From: Alphaproteobacteria bacterium
Lineage (GTDB): Bacteria; Pseudomonadota; Alphaproteobacteria; CAAGCB01; CAG-977
DNA length: 64,000 nucleotides
Direction: 5' to 3'
Assembly (NCBI GenBank): GCA_900768465.1
Contig: CAAGCY010000014.1
Span: 19,621-83,620 of the forward strand
In this document: in pieces, positions 23,819-32,388 of the stretch
How positions within the stretch are numbered: the first letter of the stretch is position 1
Layout: every line of letters starts with the position of its first letter
Translations under genes and position numbers: made by a program
The notes under the pieces: generated by a model
The model's input: only the letters and a program-made list of their open reading frames with translations
What the model was told of the DNA's origin: nothing
Database searches by the model: none

Positions 23819-25283
23819 GTTTGAAACTCCTTTCAGGCTTGTTCAAGCTTGCGCCCGCCGGAGGTTCGCCCTCCGTCCGCGCCGCCGCCCAAGCCAGCAC
23901 GCCTGCGACCGCGCTGTCGCCGTGGCGGTATTTGCCGTCGGAACCCTTGACGCGCTTGTCGCTCATGGACGGAACGCCTTTGTTCAAAACGACCAAGCGG
24001 TGGTCGGCGATGATGTCCTCACTGACGGGAACCGCGATGGTACGGTCTTCATAGGCGCGTTTGTATTTCGGGAACCATTCCCCGTACCATTTGGGCGAAG
24101 CCATGACGCATTCGACACGGGCGGAACCGTAATGTTGCAACGCCGCTTCGGCATGGCTTTGCCCGTTGCCCCGCGCATCGAATTTCGCATGATGAAACAA
24201 CGGCAGGGAATCCATAACGGCGAACAAAATCTGTTGCTGAACGTCAAACGGAATTGACCGCAATTCCAAAACAAACGCCGTTTTCCACAGGGTCGGATTA
24301 TCCTCTTGCAGCACCCAGATCACGGACAAGTCGCCGTCGCGTCCGAAATCCTGTCCCAGCACCGTGCGTTTATCCGTCGGCAGAGAATCAATCACGGGGC
24401 GCAAATTTTCCGCCAGCCAGTCGCTTGTTTTTTCCGACCGCCGTTCGTCCAAAACAAAATCGGCGGGCTGCGTGTAACGCAAAACGGGCGAGCTCTTGTC
24501 CTGACAGTTTTCAATGATGATGCGCGAAAAATACCCGCCGGAACCCCGCGACGGCACGCAGTCCAGTTCCTCGGCGGCGGAATCGCCGTAAAAAGCGCGA
24601 ATCCCGTCAACCCACGCGATTTCCTTTTCCGCCGTCCATTCTTCGCCCTTGGTAAAGCAAATCCGCTTGAACAGCCCGTCGCGCACGGCTTCGTCAAACG
24701 AACAATGCAGCAGTTTATAGGGCAGATTTCCCTTTTTGATGTCCTCGCACAGCGTGTTGAACGGGTTTTCCGCTCCGTCGTGAGTCGAGATGATCACGAC
24801 TTTGCCGCCCCAGATCAGCAGAGCGAAAGCGGCTTTCATCACTTCGGGCAAATCGTCGTGGAACGCCGCCTCGTCAATAACGACCAGCCCCTGCATACCG
24901 CGCAGGGAACGCGGAACGGACGGCAAAGCCAGCACTTTAAACCCGCTGGCGAACTCGATTCTGAAAGCCTTGATGCTCTTTTCGGGGCGGGTGTCGTCCT
25001 CAAACACGGTGTCCTGAATATTGGCGGCGACCTTTAAAATCTGTTTTGAAAAGTCGGCAACATAGTCGATGAACTCCCGCGCCATTTCCAAGTTATAGCC
25101 CAGATAAAGCACGTCTTGACCGCCCGCAGACCGTTCGGCGGACGCGATCAGCGACGCGATTCCGCCCATCGCCCACGAATATCCCGTCCGGCGCGATTTT
25201 TCGACCACGGTCACGGGGTTGTCGTAAACGCTTTGCATCAGCTGCTTTTGATACGGCAAAAATACGGGAGGCGTTTCGGGCAT
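23805..25283 (-). CDS. Terminase large subunit (Mu gp28)
   Basis: A 492-residue packaging motor. ATPase: Walker A-like KSRRTGYSW near residues 29-37, Walker B LVVIDEAAF near 131-139, coupling motif IISTHD near 162-167. Nuclease: LGQDFGRDGD near 297-306 with later acidic residues. Mu packages headfull DNA with a few host bases at each end; the same is expected here. Confidence 0.93.
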   Translation of the reverse strand: MPETPPVFLPYQKQLMQSVYDNPVTVVEKSRRTGYSWAMGGIASLIASAERSAGGQDVLYLGYNLEMAREFIDYVADFSKQILKVAANIQDTVFEDDTRPEKSIKAFRIEFASGFKVLALPSVPRSLRGMQGLVVIDEAAFHDDLPEVMKAAFALLIWGGKVVIISTHDGAENPFNTLCEDIKKGNLPYKLLHCSFDEAVRDGLFKRICFTKGEEWTAEKEIAWVDGIRAFYGDSAAEELDCVPSRGSGGYFSRIIIENCQDKSSPVLRYTQPADFVLDERRSEKTSDWLAENLRPVIDSLPTDKRTVLGQDFGRDGDLSVIWVLQEDNPTLWKTAFVLELRSIPFDVQQQILFAVMDSLPLFHHAKFDARGNGQSHAEAALQHYGSARVECVMASPKWYGEWFPKYKRAYEDRTIAVPVSEDIIADHRLVVLNKGVPSMSDKRVKGSDGKYRHGDSAVAGVLAWAAARTEGEPPAGASLNKPERSFKRVWI

Positions 25284-25832
25284 TTATTCCTCCAATCCGA
25301 AAACGCCACGCTTCATCGCGTCCAGCACTTCTTTGGACAATCCGTTCTTTTTGCCTGTCGCAACCACGGCTTTGACCGCGTCCTGCTTGGCTTGCTCCGC
25401 GGCTTCCTTGCGAATACGTAGTTCCATGTCCGCCGACATTTTGTTCGCGCTGGACAGTTCCTTGATTGCTTTCGCCATAAACATCAAATCGGCGGGTTCG
25501 ACGGTCGGCTCTTCGTCTGATACGCGCGGCAGCAGGACGTTGAAAATCACCGTCCGCAACATTTCTGTAATCTGCCGCCCGACCTCATCGTTTTTGAAAT
25601 CCCCCAGCTCTTTAGCAAAAGCCGTCGAGATTTCACGCGCCTCGCGCATTTTGCGGGACACGTCCTCAAACCGCTGCGAATAACGCCCGACGGCGGAACG
25701 CGACACGGTCACGCCCAGTTTTTGCAAGTGCACCACAATCTCGTCAATCGTTGTCCGACCGTCGGACAGCAGGCGGTCGATTTCCGTTTTAATCGGCGGC
25801 GGCAACTGTTTAATGCTGGATTTACGCGGCAT
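25284..25832 (-). CDS. Terminase small subunit-like (Mu gp27, DUF3486)
   Basis: A 182-residue protein starting PRKSSIKQLPPPIKTEIDRLL with a helix-turn-helix (VSRSAVGRYSQRFED), the DUF3486 pattern. It abuts the large subunit gene. Likely the DNA-recognition part of the terminase. Confidence 0.9.
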   Translation of the reverse strand: MPRKSSIKQLPPPIKTEIDRLLSDGRTTIDEIVVHLQKLGVTVSRSAVGRYSQRFEDVSRKMREAREISTAFAKELGDFKNDEVGRQITEMLRTVIFNVLLPRVSDEEPTVEPADLMFMAKAIKELSSANKMSADMELRIRKEAAEQAKQDAVKAVVATGKKNGLSKEVLDAMKRGVFGLEE

Positions 25833-25842
25833 TGAAGACTCC

Positions 25843-26136
25843 TTAAACGGGACGCGGACGCTTGACGCCCGGAACGCGGGCGCGCCCTTCCGCCACGTCC
25901 AAGCCGCGACCTGTCAATTTGACGACCGTAACCGTGCGGTAATGTTCGATTTCGACCAATCCCTGTTCGGCAAGCCAGCTGACTTCCGTTTCCAGTTTGT
26001 CCCGCGAAATGTCCAATCCGATCGCCGTCAGTCCGTCCTGCAAAATCGACGTGTTTTGCGTGTAGTCGTTGTCGTCCCTTAAAAATTTCAAAACAGCCAA
26101 ACGCTGATTTTCCGTAATCAACTGCTGATATTCCAT
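25843..26136 (-). CDS. Mu gp26-like winged-helix protein
   Basis: A 97-residue winged helix protein (NQRLAVLKFLRDDNDY, LAEQGLVEIE), as found just before terminase in Mu-like phages. Often listed as ArsR-like; it has no metal-binding cysteines. Role in packaging or late control unknown. Confidence 0.8.
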   Translation of the reverse strand: MEYQQLITENQRLAVLKFLRDDNDYTQNTSILQDGLTAIGLDISRDKLETEVSWLAEQGLVEIEHYRTVTVVKLTGRGLDVAEGRARVPGVKRPRPV

Positions 26137-26450
26137 TACTTGCGCCCTCCGTTCAGCAGATATTCCTCTTGCCGCTGCAAAATGGCTTCCGTGCGCGTTA
26201 AAACGCTGTCAATGCGTTTCATTTCGCCCGTCAGCCGCTCCACTTGAATGCTGATTTTGTGAATGTCCTCTTTGCTGGCGACGCTTTTGTAGCCCTGTTC
26301 CAAAACGTCCAGCCGCTTTTCGATTTTGTTCAGATCGTCTTTCAGCGCGTAGGTCTTCGCCGCCGTGAACTTCACCCAGCCGAAGAAAAATCCCGCCACG
26401 CCGACGATAACGCCCCAGTATTCCGTGATTAAACCGATAAAACCCGCCAT
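26136..26450 (-). CDS. DUF2730 membrane-anchored coiled-coil protein (Mu gp25)
   Basis: A 104-residue protein: one membrane span (about residues 10-28, WGVIVGVAGFFFGWVKF) and a coiled coil (LNKIEKRLDVLEQGYKSV). It fits DUF2730, conserved next to the DksA-like gene in Mu relatives. The ATG at 26450 overlaps the upstream stop as TGATG. Confidence 0.85.
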   Translation of the reverse strand: MAGFIGLITEYWGVIVGVAGFFFGWVKFTAAKTYALKDDLNKIEKRLDVLEQGYKSVASKEDIHKISIQVERLTGEMKRIDSVLTRTEAILQRQEEYLLNGGRK

Positions 26451-26650
26451 CAGACGCGCTCCCGTTCCGACTGGCAATCAACGCACAGACGGCACCCCGG
26501 AACCGCCTGACGGCGGGCGAGAGGAATCGGCGCACCGCATTCGGCGCAAAATTTCAATGATGTGTCAACACGAACCGATTTCAGACGCTCCGTCGCTTCG
26601 GCGTTCAACGATTCCTGTTCGGCTTGCGCCATGTCCGCAAAGTCAGCCAT
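26450..26650 (-). CDS. TraR/DksA-type zinc-finger protein
   Basis: A 66-residue protein with CAECG and CVDC pairs about 17 residues apart, the C4 zinc finger of TraR/DksA. It has the N-terminal ADFADMAQ acidic turn that reaches into the RNA polymerase secondary channel in this family. First gene of the late head operon; ribosome site AGGAGGAAG. It may tune host RNA polymerase in lytic growth. Confidence 0.87.
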   Translation of the reverse strand: MADFADMAQAEQESLNAEATERLKSVRVDTSLKFCAECGAPIPLARRQAVPGCRLCVDCQSERERV

Positions 26651-26673
26651 TCTTCCTCCTGTTCAAACAACAT

Positions 26674-26703
26674 AAAAAAAGAATGGCAGAATCTGCCATT
26701 CTT
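26674..26703 (-). terminator. Rho-independent terminator after the AT-rich ATPase gene
   Basis: AAGAATGGCA and TGCCATTCTT form a 10-bp stem with a 5-base loop, followed on the minus strand by seven T. It separates the accessory gene at 26739-28652 from the late head operon. Confidence 0.85.
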
Positions 26704-26730
26704 CAAAATCGTGCCATTTGTCAGGGGGGA
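26702..26730. repeat. 29-bp repeated element, copy B
   Basis: Second copy of the element at 19197-19225 (three mismatches). It lies between the stop of the AT-rich ATPase gene and the terminator; its first two bases are part of the terminator stem. Confidence 0.75.
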
Positions 26731-26738
26731 TAACAAAC

Positions 26739-28652
26739 TTATTGTTTGATTTTTCCTCTCATAATATCAAGGAATAGTTTGTTTCGTTTTTCCGCTTCCA
26801 ATGCAACTGCTCCGGAATCGATAAAATACACATGGGCGTTTATTTCATTAAAATATCTGTAAAAAATCTTATATGCGCCCTCTGTTGAAAAAAGGCACCT
26901 AAAATCACTTGTTTTTAATCTATATGCCAATTTTTCATCAATTTTTGTTATAGCATATCCCCAAATGGTGTCTATTTCATTGAAATTTTCTCTAACTATT
27001 CCTAAATTCTCTGTAATTTCCCAAATAGCTTTTGCTTTTTCAGAATCGTCCGCATAGTTCCCCTTAAATTCTACAACAACAGCATCTTTTTGATTTAAAT
27101 CATCATGAGAAAAGAATAGTGTCAGGTCTGGTCTATCTTTCGGTCTAAAAACATTTTCTTTTTGGGATTTTTCACAAATTTCTTTTATTGTTTTATCGCT
27201 TGCTATATAAAAACAACTCATAAATTTATCGTCTAATATCCATAGGTTATGGCTGTACGGAACTGATTCATCATTGTTTTTTGAAATCGTTTCTCTCATA
27301 GGCATAAAAAGCGTGTGCATATGCTTTTCAAGCTTATTTTCGTCCGCAACACAATCCTTTAAACCTTGAATAATTTGCTGTCTAAAAGCAAAGTATTCCG
27401 CCAATTCTCGTGCAGATAAATCCGTTATTTCGGAAACAACTTTGTTATATTCAGTGTCATCTATATCTGCTTTTTTTAATATCTCAGAAAAACGGTCTTT
27501 TGCGCTTTTTTTATCATCTTTAAAAGCTTTTTCCGCATTTTTGATGATGTCGTTTGCAGGAACAAAGGTGTTTTCCTGTTCATTTATGTATTTACTCAGA
27601 TAAGGATATTCTTCTAAACACTTTCCTACAACATCTTTTTCTGTTTGTTCTAAAACTGGATATTTTTGAAAGATAATCGGCGTAGCTTCACCTTTTACGG
27701 AAGAACAAATTGCATCTAATGTAATCGGTGAGTTCAAATCTTCTTCTTTTGAAAAATCAAATTCATTTCGTTCTGGATTACAATGTTTATCCAAATAAGA
27801 AGATGTTAAAAACATAAAAACTTCTTCATTTGCTGGGATGCGAACTGCAAATCCAAAATTTTTAACAGCTCTATTGTCGGCGCACAAATACCCTTTGAAT
27901 TCGCCCTTAGTTGCCGGATTAAAAGAATAATACAAATCAAAATCCGCATCAAATTTTTGTGTTTTTGATACGATTTTAAACTTTTTTTCTTCAAAGTCTG
28001 GAACGGACAATGGCGATAAAACACGGATATTATCTCCCTCTTGAATTTTAATTAGAAAATTTTTTCCCTCTTTTTTCATAAAAAATAGTTTTGATAAAAT
28101 TTCGGCTTTCAATACCTCAGCAACATTAGCTACATCGGCATTAGAACGTTTATCGATTTTTTTTGTGTAATAATCGTCAGTTACAGATGAAAAAGTGATT
28201 TTTGTCCCTGTCGCCAATGCACCATCTTTTTCATCTTTTTTAATATCTTCCACTTTGAAATCAGGCTTGAATACAAAAGAAAGTTTTTTATCTTTTGTAA
28301 AACTTTCAATTGATATGTTTTGAAATACTTTCAACCATGTTAAACGTCCAACCCCTTTGCAACCGATATTTTTCTTGTATGATGATAAATATGTATCAAA
28401 TGATTTTAGATTTTCTTCTGTAAAACCATCGCCATTGTCTTCAATTACAAATCCATCTATTTTTTTTACGACTTCTTTTTCTGTCGTTCCATTTTCACCC
28501 TTCAGCTGAAGTGCTGGCACAATGGAAGGGAGTAATGTAACTGTTATCTCTGTTGCATTAGCTTCCAATGAGTTGCAAACCGCTTCAATTAGCGGCTGAA
28601 GAAACTTAACAGGTTTCAAACTCTTAACAGCGGCAGACAAGTTGACTTGCAT
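26739..28652 (-). CDS. AT-rich GHKL ATPase with C-terminal PD-(D/E)XK-like domain; candidate defence gene
   Basis: A 637-residue protein. The N-terminus is a GHKL (Hsp90/MutL/MORC-type) ATPase: N-box E23-x3-N27 (EAVCNSLEANAT), DNGDG at 72-76, and a G-rich lid GCKGVGRL at 97-104. Residues about 350-480 are helical. The C-terminal part has RPDLTLF at 507-513 and VVVEFKG (E528, K530) in the order of a PD-(D/E)XK nuclease core. The gene is far richer in A and T than the phage, has a ribosome site AAAGGA and a TATACA box at 28703-28708, and is cut off from the late operon by a terminator. Fusion of GHKL and nuclease parts suggests anti-phage defence; the function is inference. Confidence 0.75.
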   Translation of the reverse strand: MQVNLSAAVKSLKPVKFLQPLIEAVCNSLEANATEITVTLLPSIVPALQLKGENGTTEKEVVKKIDGFVIEDNGDGFTEENLKSFDTYLSSYKKNIGCKGVGRLTWLKVFQNISIESFTKDKKLSFVFKPDFKVEDIKKDEKDGALATGTKITFSSVTDDYYTKKIDKRSNADVANVAEVLKAEILSKLFFMKKEGKNFLIKIQEGDNIRVLSPLSVPDFEEKKFKIVSKTQKFDADFDLYYSFNPATKGEFKGYLCADNRAVKNFGFAVRIPANEEVFMFLTSSYLDKHCNPERNEFDFSKEEDLNSPITLDAICSSVKGEATPIIFQKYPVLEQTEKDVVGKCLEEYPYLSKYINEQENTFVPANDIIKNAEKAFKDDKKSAKDRFSEILKKADIDDTEYNKVVSEITDLSARELAEYFAFRQQIIQGLKDCVADENKLEKHMHTLFMPMRETISKNNDESVPYSHNLWILDDKFMSCFYIASDKTIKEICEKSQKENVFRPKDRPDLTLFFSHDDLNQKDAVVVEFKGNYADDSEKAKAIWEITENLGIVRENFNEIDTIWGYAITKIDEKLAYRLKTSDFRCLFSTEGAYKIFYRYFNEINAHVYFIDSGAVALEAEKRNKLFLDIMRGKIKQ

Positions 28653-28719
28653 AGGATTGTCCTTTCCAAAGGGGAGTTTATCTTAGAAAAAAAAATCCTG
28701 TTTGTATAGCCCCAATTGC

Positions 28720-29112
28720 TTAAAACAATTCACCTTGTTCCGTAATGCTTTTGTTTCCGGCGGTTTCGCCAGATTTGTGGCGGCGGACAGTGCGTATCGT
28801 AACGCCCGCCAGACGGGCGGCTTTGGCGGCGGAATGACCGTCTTTGATGGCTTGGCGGATAATTCGCCAGACACGCCCACGGTTGCCGCCGAACGGGCCC
28901 AAAGGAATCTCGATTTCGTTGCCGCCGAACTGTTTGGCGATTTTAACGGCATCGTCCATGCCGATGGCAGCGCACAGCCAATGTTCGGGCTTCAAGTTGC
29001 GCGGCTGGGGGATATAAGCGACCGAACCGCCTTTGACCGCCGCGATTTTCACGGCGGCGGCAAAGCCCGCGATTTCCTCAAATTCCCCCAGAACTCCGGT
29101 CAACTGCGCCAT
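28720..29112 (-). CDS. Mor/C-type transcription activator
   Basis: A 130-residue protein of the Mu Mor/C family. The dimerisation part is near WLCAAIGMDDAVKIAKQFGGNEIEIP, read as residues 45-70, and the helix-turn-helix near AAKAARLAGVTIRTVRRHK (94-112). Only one such gene is seen. Its place just before the late genes favours the role of late activator (C), but it may serve both middle and late steps. The end ITEQGELF is acidic. Confidence 0.85.
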   Translation of the reverse strand: MAQLTGVLGEFEEIAGFAAAVKIAAVKGGSVAYIPQPRNLKPEHWLCAAIGMDDAVKIAKQFGGNEIEIPLGPFGGNRGRVWRIIRQAIKDGHSAAKAARLAGVTIRTVRRHKSGETAGNKSITEQGELF

Positions 29113-29113
29113 C

Positions 29114-29530
29114 TCAGCCCTCGATTCTTTTGAGCCATTGTTTCAGAATTTCAATGATTTTGATTTGCTGATCGGGCAAGAGCCATTCGGTCGCGTCCAC
29201 GCCCGTGTATTTTTTGCAAAACGCGTCCAGCGCGGTTTTGTCGGCGGACTGCACCGCGCCCGCCGCCTGCAATTCGCCCCACAGGGCGTAGATTTTCTTG
29301 ACCGCGCTCTGTTTGGTCTGCCGGAACGCCTTTTTGCGCGGGGATTTGAAGCCCAACGCCTTAAATTCGTTCAGCAGAGCGACCAGTTGCGCGGGGCGGC
29401 ATTTCGCCGCGCTGTCCTTGCCCGTTATGCGGCGGACGATGTCGCGGTACATATCGTCGTCCAAGCCCAGTTGCGCTTTGGCGATGTGGATTTTTGCAAG
29501 CAAAGGATTCTTGTTCGCGGGCATAGACAT
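29114..29530 (-). CDS. GemA-like protein (Mu gp16, DUF1018)
   Basis: A 138-residue protein with KIHIAKAQLGLDDDMYRDIV and the following helices as in GemA/gp16 proteins, which in Mu alter host gene expression and DNA topology. It lies one base from the activator gene. Mechanism unknown. Confidence 0.88.
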   Translation of the reverse strand: MSMPANKNPLLAKIHIAKAQLGLDDDMYRDIVRRITGKDSAAKCRPAQLVALLNEFKALGFKSPRKKAFRQTKQSAVKKIYALWGELQAAGAVQSADKTALDAFCKKYTGVDATEWLLPDQQIKIIEILKQWLKRIEG

Positions 29531-29535
29531 CTCCT

Positions 29536-29718
29536 TTAAAACAGGGTGGGTTCGGATTTTTCGTTCAGCGTGTTCAGAACGGCAACCATTGCGGCCAATT
29601 CGTCATCGGCTTGCTTTTGCGTCATCTTTCCCTTTTGCACAAGGTTGGGATATGTACGTTTCCGCAGAGTGATTTCCCGTTCAACGCACTTGATCTGCAC
29701 CGTCATCGACACCGTCAT
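29536..29718 (-). CDS. Small early protein, 60 residues
   Basis: Sequence pattern VEREITLRKRTYPNLVQKGKMTQKQADDEL (residues 13-42) is found in small early genes of phages of alphaproteobacteria. Overlaps the next gene by 4 bases. Unknown function. Confidence 0.7.
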   Translation of the reverse strand: MTVSMTVQIKCVEREITLRKRTYPNLVQKGKMTQKQADDELAAMVAVLNTLNEKSEPTLF

Positions 29719-30236
29719 TTCGCACCGCCTTTCATGGCGTTGTAGTAGTCCTCGGCTGTTTTATAAACGCCGTACAAAGGCATTTCTTTCTGTTCGCCGC
29801 TGATGTCGAAAAACTCCATCAAAGCTGATAAAAACGCTTCCAATTTCGGAGCTCTGCAAACGGTTTCGACAAACGTGTGCGCTTTCGGACTGTAATGATA
29901 ATAATTTTTCCGCAGATGCTCTTCCGCGTCGCTTTCCGTCAGAAACAACCCGCGCCGGAAGCTTTTTGTCTCCTTAAAGCCGTAAACGATGTCCGGCAGA
30001 CTTTCAAACTCTTCCAAGCTTATCTTTTCGTATTCTTTGCGGTAATCGAGGTAGCTCAACATCGTCCCGTCATCAGGCTGATACAGGTACGGATCGCCGG
30101 AACGGTCGGGAACAAACTCGGTATAATAGTCCATGATCGTAAAATAAATCGGAGCGCGGTTGCCTCTGCGATACTGTGTTCGGTATTCCGTCAAAAATTC
30201 TTTGATGATTTTCAGATTTTGCACATCATCAGCCAT
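29715..30236 (-). CDS. Uncharacterised early protein, 173 residues
   Basis: Acidic, tyrosine-rich protein (YYTEFVPDRSGDPYLYQPDD) of unknown family. AGGAGG five bases before the ATG at 30236 fixes the start. No membrane segments or motifs recognised. Confidence 0.65.
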   Translation of the reverse strand: MADDVQNLKIIKEFLTEYRTQYRRGNRAPIYFTIMDYYTEFVPDRSGDPYLYQPDDGTMLSYLDYRKEYEKISLEEFESLPDIVYGFKETKSFRRGLFLTESDAEEHLRKNYYHYSPKAHTFVETVCRAPKLEAFLSALMEFFDISGEQKEMPLYGVYKTAEDYYNAMKGGAK

Positions 30237-30300
30237 AAGAACCTCCTCTTTTTGGTTTATCGCTTGGGCGGGACGCGCCGCCCAAGACATAAGCCAAAAA

Positions 30301-30555
30301 TCACGCCTGACCGACGGCTTGGCAAAAGGCTTTCAGCTGTTCCGCCGTTTCAAAATGCCATCTCCACCCGCCATAGACGGTGGAAAAGCGGTCGTCGAAA
30401 CTGCCGTTTTCGCGGTCGTACCAGCTGTTTTCCGTTTCAAAGTCGTCAAACGGATAAAAGCACGTCCGAAAGCACCCGATTTTCGCGGCGTCCGGCGCGG
30501 TCAGTCCGTTTTTCAGCATTTTGTCCGCCAGTTTTTTGATTTCTTCTTTTGCCAT
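30301..30555 (-). CDS. Uncharacterised early protein, 84 residues
   Basis: Starts MAKEEIKKLADKMLKNGL and has an aromatic C-terminal half (YGGWRWHFETAEQL). It overlaps the 3' end of the ASCH-type gene. Unknown. Confidence 0.6.
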   Translation of the reverse strand: MAKEEIKKLADKMLKNGLTAPDAAKIGCFRTCFYPFDDFETENSWYDRENGSFDDRFSTVYGGWRWHFETAEQLKAFCQAVGQA

Positions 30556-30836
30556 TTCACCCGTTCTCCAAGTTTGATGTCCCAAACGTCAGCAAGACGC
30601 AAATCGTTCGGAATGTTGTGTTCGCGCGTCAAAGCGTCGATTTTGAAAATCATCACTTCCGCGCCTTTGCCGTACGCGCGGCGCAACGCGACGTGCGTAT
30701 AACGCTTGCCCGTCAGCCGTTTGTTCCAATACTCCCGCGCTTCGCGGTATTCGTGCGTTTTGCGTCCGCTCTTGATTTCGTCGAACCAATGTTCCGTCAA
30801 AATCAAAAACAAAACGCGGTCGGTCGCTTTGTCCAT
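30513..30836 (-). CDS. ASCH/PUA-like domain protein
   Basis: A 107-residue protein with HWFDEIKSGRKTHEYR, the opening of ASCH-type domains (Lys/Glu near the start of the first loop), and VWDIKLGERV near the end. The family binds RNA or modified nucleosides. AAAGGAG precedes the ATG at 30836. Role in the phage unknown. Confidence 0.72.
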   Translation of the reverse strand: MDKATDRVLFLILTEHWFDEIKSGRKTHEYREAREYWNKRLTGKRYTHVALRRAYGKGAEVMIFKIDALTREHNIPNDLRLADVWDIKLGERVKWQKKKSKNWRTKC

Positions 30837-30902
30837 GGTTTGCTCCTTTCGATTTTCCTTGTGTCCGGGGCGGCGGAAAACCGCCCCGCCCATAAAGAAA
30901 AT

Positions 30903-31058
30903 TCAGTCCAGTCCCGCTTTGGCGCGCAGTTCCTCGGTAGTCTGAACGACTTTGTCAACCGCCGCTTTGTGGGCATGATCAACATAGACCGAATACCCCA
31001 TCACGCCGAACCACCCGCAAATCGCAAGAAGCGTCAATGCATCAATCGCTTTTTTCAT
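30903..31058 (-). CDS. Small single-pass membrane protein, 51 residues
   Basis: One membrane span (about residues 8-26, LTLLAICGWFGVMGYSVYV) and a polar helix (KVVQTTEELRAKAGLD). It lies between the ASCH-type and DUF3164 genes. Unknown. Confidence 0.65.
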   Translation of the reverse strand: MKKAIDALTLLAICGWFGVMGYSVYVDHAHKAAVDKVVQTTEELRAKAGLD

Positions 31059-31067
31059 GCCGCCCCC

Positions 31068-31700
31068 TTACGCTTTCGCCAAATCGACCGTGACCGCCTG
31101 CCATTGCTGTTCCGGCGTGTCGCGTTTGTAAAAGCGGTAATACAGTTTGGAACCGTCCACGCGAATGCTGTCCGTAATCGCTTGCATCGCGGTCTGCCAC
31201 TTTTCCTCTTGAATGTCCAAGCGGCGCAGTCCCAGCAAAGCCGAACGGTTGATTTTGCCCTCTTTGTCCACTTGAAACGCGTTGTTGACAAGGACGCGAA
31301 TCTTGTCGTTCGCGCCGTCCGACCATTCGTTGATGCACTCGTCGATCAAGCCCTTTGCCGTCTGCAATTCCGCGCCGAAGACGATGTTTTCGGAAATCGC
31401 GACCTTGACCATTTTCGTGCCGGCATAGTTCTGAAACGTCATATTGCCTTTGTTGCCGCCGCGTTTCAGTCCGTACTTTTCGTCGATTAGGGACAAAAAC
31501 GAAGAAACGTCGTCGCCCGTGTGTCCTTTGAAACGCCCGATTTGCGCGTTCAACGCCTCGGCGTACCCGATGATTTTTTCGACCATCTGGTCTTCCAGTT
31601 TTTCTTCGGGACGCACCAGATTGTCGGGGACAAGGTAGCCTTTCGCGTTCTTGTAATACCCCGCGGGGATTGCCGTGTTGTTTTCCGTGATTTCACTCAT
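31068..31700 (-). CDS. DUF3164 early protein
   Basis: A 210-residue protein of the DUF3164 family, common in Mu-like early regions: GYYKNAKGYLVPDNLV at the start, KYGLKRGGNKGNMTFQNYAGT in the middle and DSIRVDGSKLYYRFYKR near the end. AAAGGA stands before the ATG at 31700. Function not known; possibly DNA-binding or host takeover. Confidence 0.85.
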   Translation of the reverse strand: MSEITENNTAIPAGYYKNAKGYLVPDNLVRPEEKLEDQMVEKIIGYAEALNAQIGRFKGHTGDDVSSFLSLIDEKYGLKRGGNKGNMTFQNYAGTKMVKVAISENIVFGAELQTAKGLIDECINEWSDGANDKIRVLVNNAFQVDKEGKINRSALLGLRRLDIQEEKWQTAMQAITDSIRVDGSKLYYRFYKRDTPEQQWQAVTVDLAKA

Positions 31701-31775
31701 TTGTTTTTCCTTTCGTTCAAGTGGTTGAAACGCTCCCGTGCGGGACGTTTGTGGGTCAGTAAAAAAAGCCAATAT

Positions 31776-32069
31776 CTAAGCTGCTGTCGGATCATCGTCA
31801 TTGTCGTTGTCCTGTTTGATTGCCGTCCCCGGCACAACGCCCAGATGGCGCAAGCGAACGGCAATGGCGACTGTTTCTTTGGAAACTCCGGCTTTTTGTG
31901 CCAAAGCGTCCTCTAAAACGGCGACTTCGTTTTTGATGCGGATCAGTTTTTTGATTTCCCGATCCATAATTGACGGCGGGATTTGACCGACGGGTTCCTG
32001 TCCGTATTCGCGGGTCAAAGCCGAAACCACGCCGAAAATCTGCTGGGATAAAGCGGTATTCAACTGCAT
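31776..32069 (-). CDS. Uncharacterised early protein, 97 residues
   Basis: Soluble, acidic C-terminus (NDNDDDPTAA). The middle (IPPSIMDREIKKLIRIKNEVAVLEDAL) is helical and could be a coiled coil. AGGAG before the ATG at 32069. Starts two bases downstream of the next gene's end. Unknown. Confidence 0.65.
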   Translation of the reverse strand: MQLNTALSQQIFGVVSALTREYGQEPVGQIPPSIMDREIKKLIRIKNEVAVLEDALAQKAGVSKETVAIAVRLRHLGVVPGTAIKQDNDNDDDPTAA

Positions 32070-32070
32070 T

Positions 32071-32388
32071 TCAATCTCCTGTTTTAAAGTGGGGGCAACC
32101 ATTGCGGCAAGCTTTGTAAAGCGCGATGCGTTGCGGGTTGACGGCTGAAAATTTCATGCGCCGGTAGCTGACGCATTTATCAACGGACATTTCGCCCATA
32201 ACGGGACAAATCAGGGACGCGTTTAAAAAACAGCCTTTAAACTTGCGTTCAACGGTCTTTAAATCGCCCGCGTATTTGCCCTTTAAAACCAAGCTGATTG
32301 TTGCAGCGGAATAGCCCAGTTCTTTGGCGACCTTGGCTTGCGACGACTTGGCGCATTTGGCTTTCAAAGCATCAATCCAATCAGTCAT
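32071..32388 (-). CDS. Helix-turn-helix early regulator with Cys-rich tail
   Basis: A 105-residue protein. Residues 14-40 (SSQAKVAKELGYSAATISLVLKG) form a Cro-like helix-turn-helix. The second half has spaced cysteines (CFLN, CPVM, CVSY, CRNGCPHF) that could bind metal. This type of early gene is usual in Mu-like phages. Probably a DNA-binding regulator. Confidence 0.75.
   Translation of the reverse strand: MTDWIDALKAKCAKSSQAKVAKELGYSAATISLVLKGKYAGDLKTVERKFKGCFLNASLICPVMGEMSVDKCVSYRRMKFSAVNPQRIALYKACRNGCPHFKTGD

Noticed and set aside
26674..26730. Copy B of the 29-bp element as a simple promoter for the DksA-like gene
   Set aside because: A strong terminator directly follows in the same direction and no -10 box stands at proper distance; kept only as a possible activator site.
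28653..28672. Palindrome CCTTTGGAAAGG at the ribosome site of the GHKL gene as a masking hairpin
   Set aside because: Only four pairs with a 4-base loop are possible, too weak to compare with the com-methylase hairpin.
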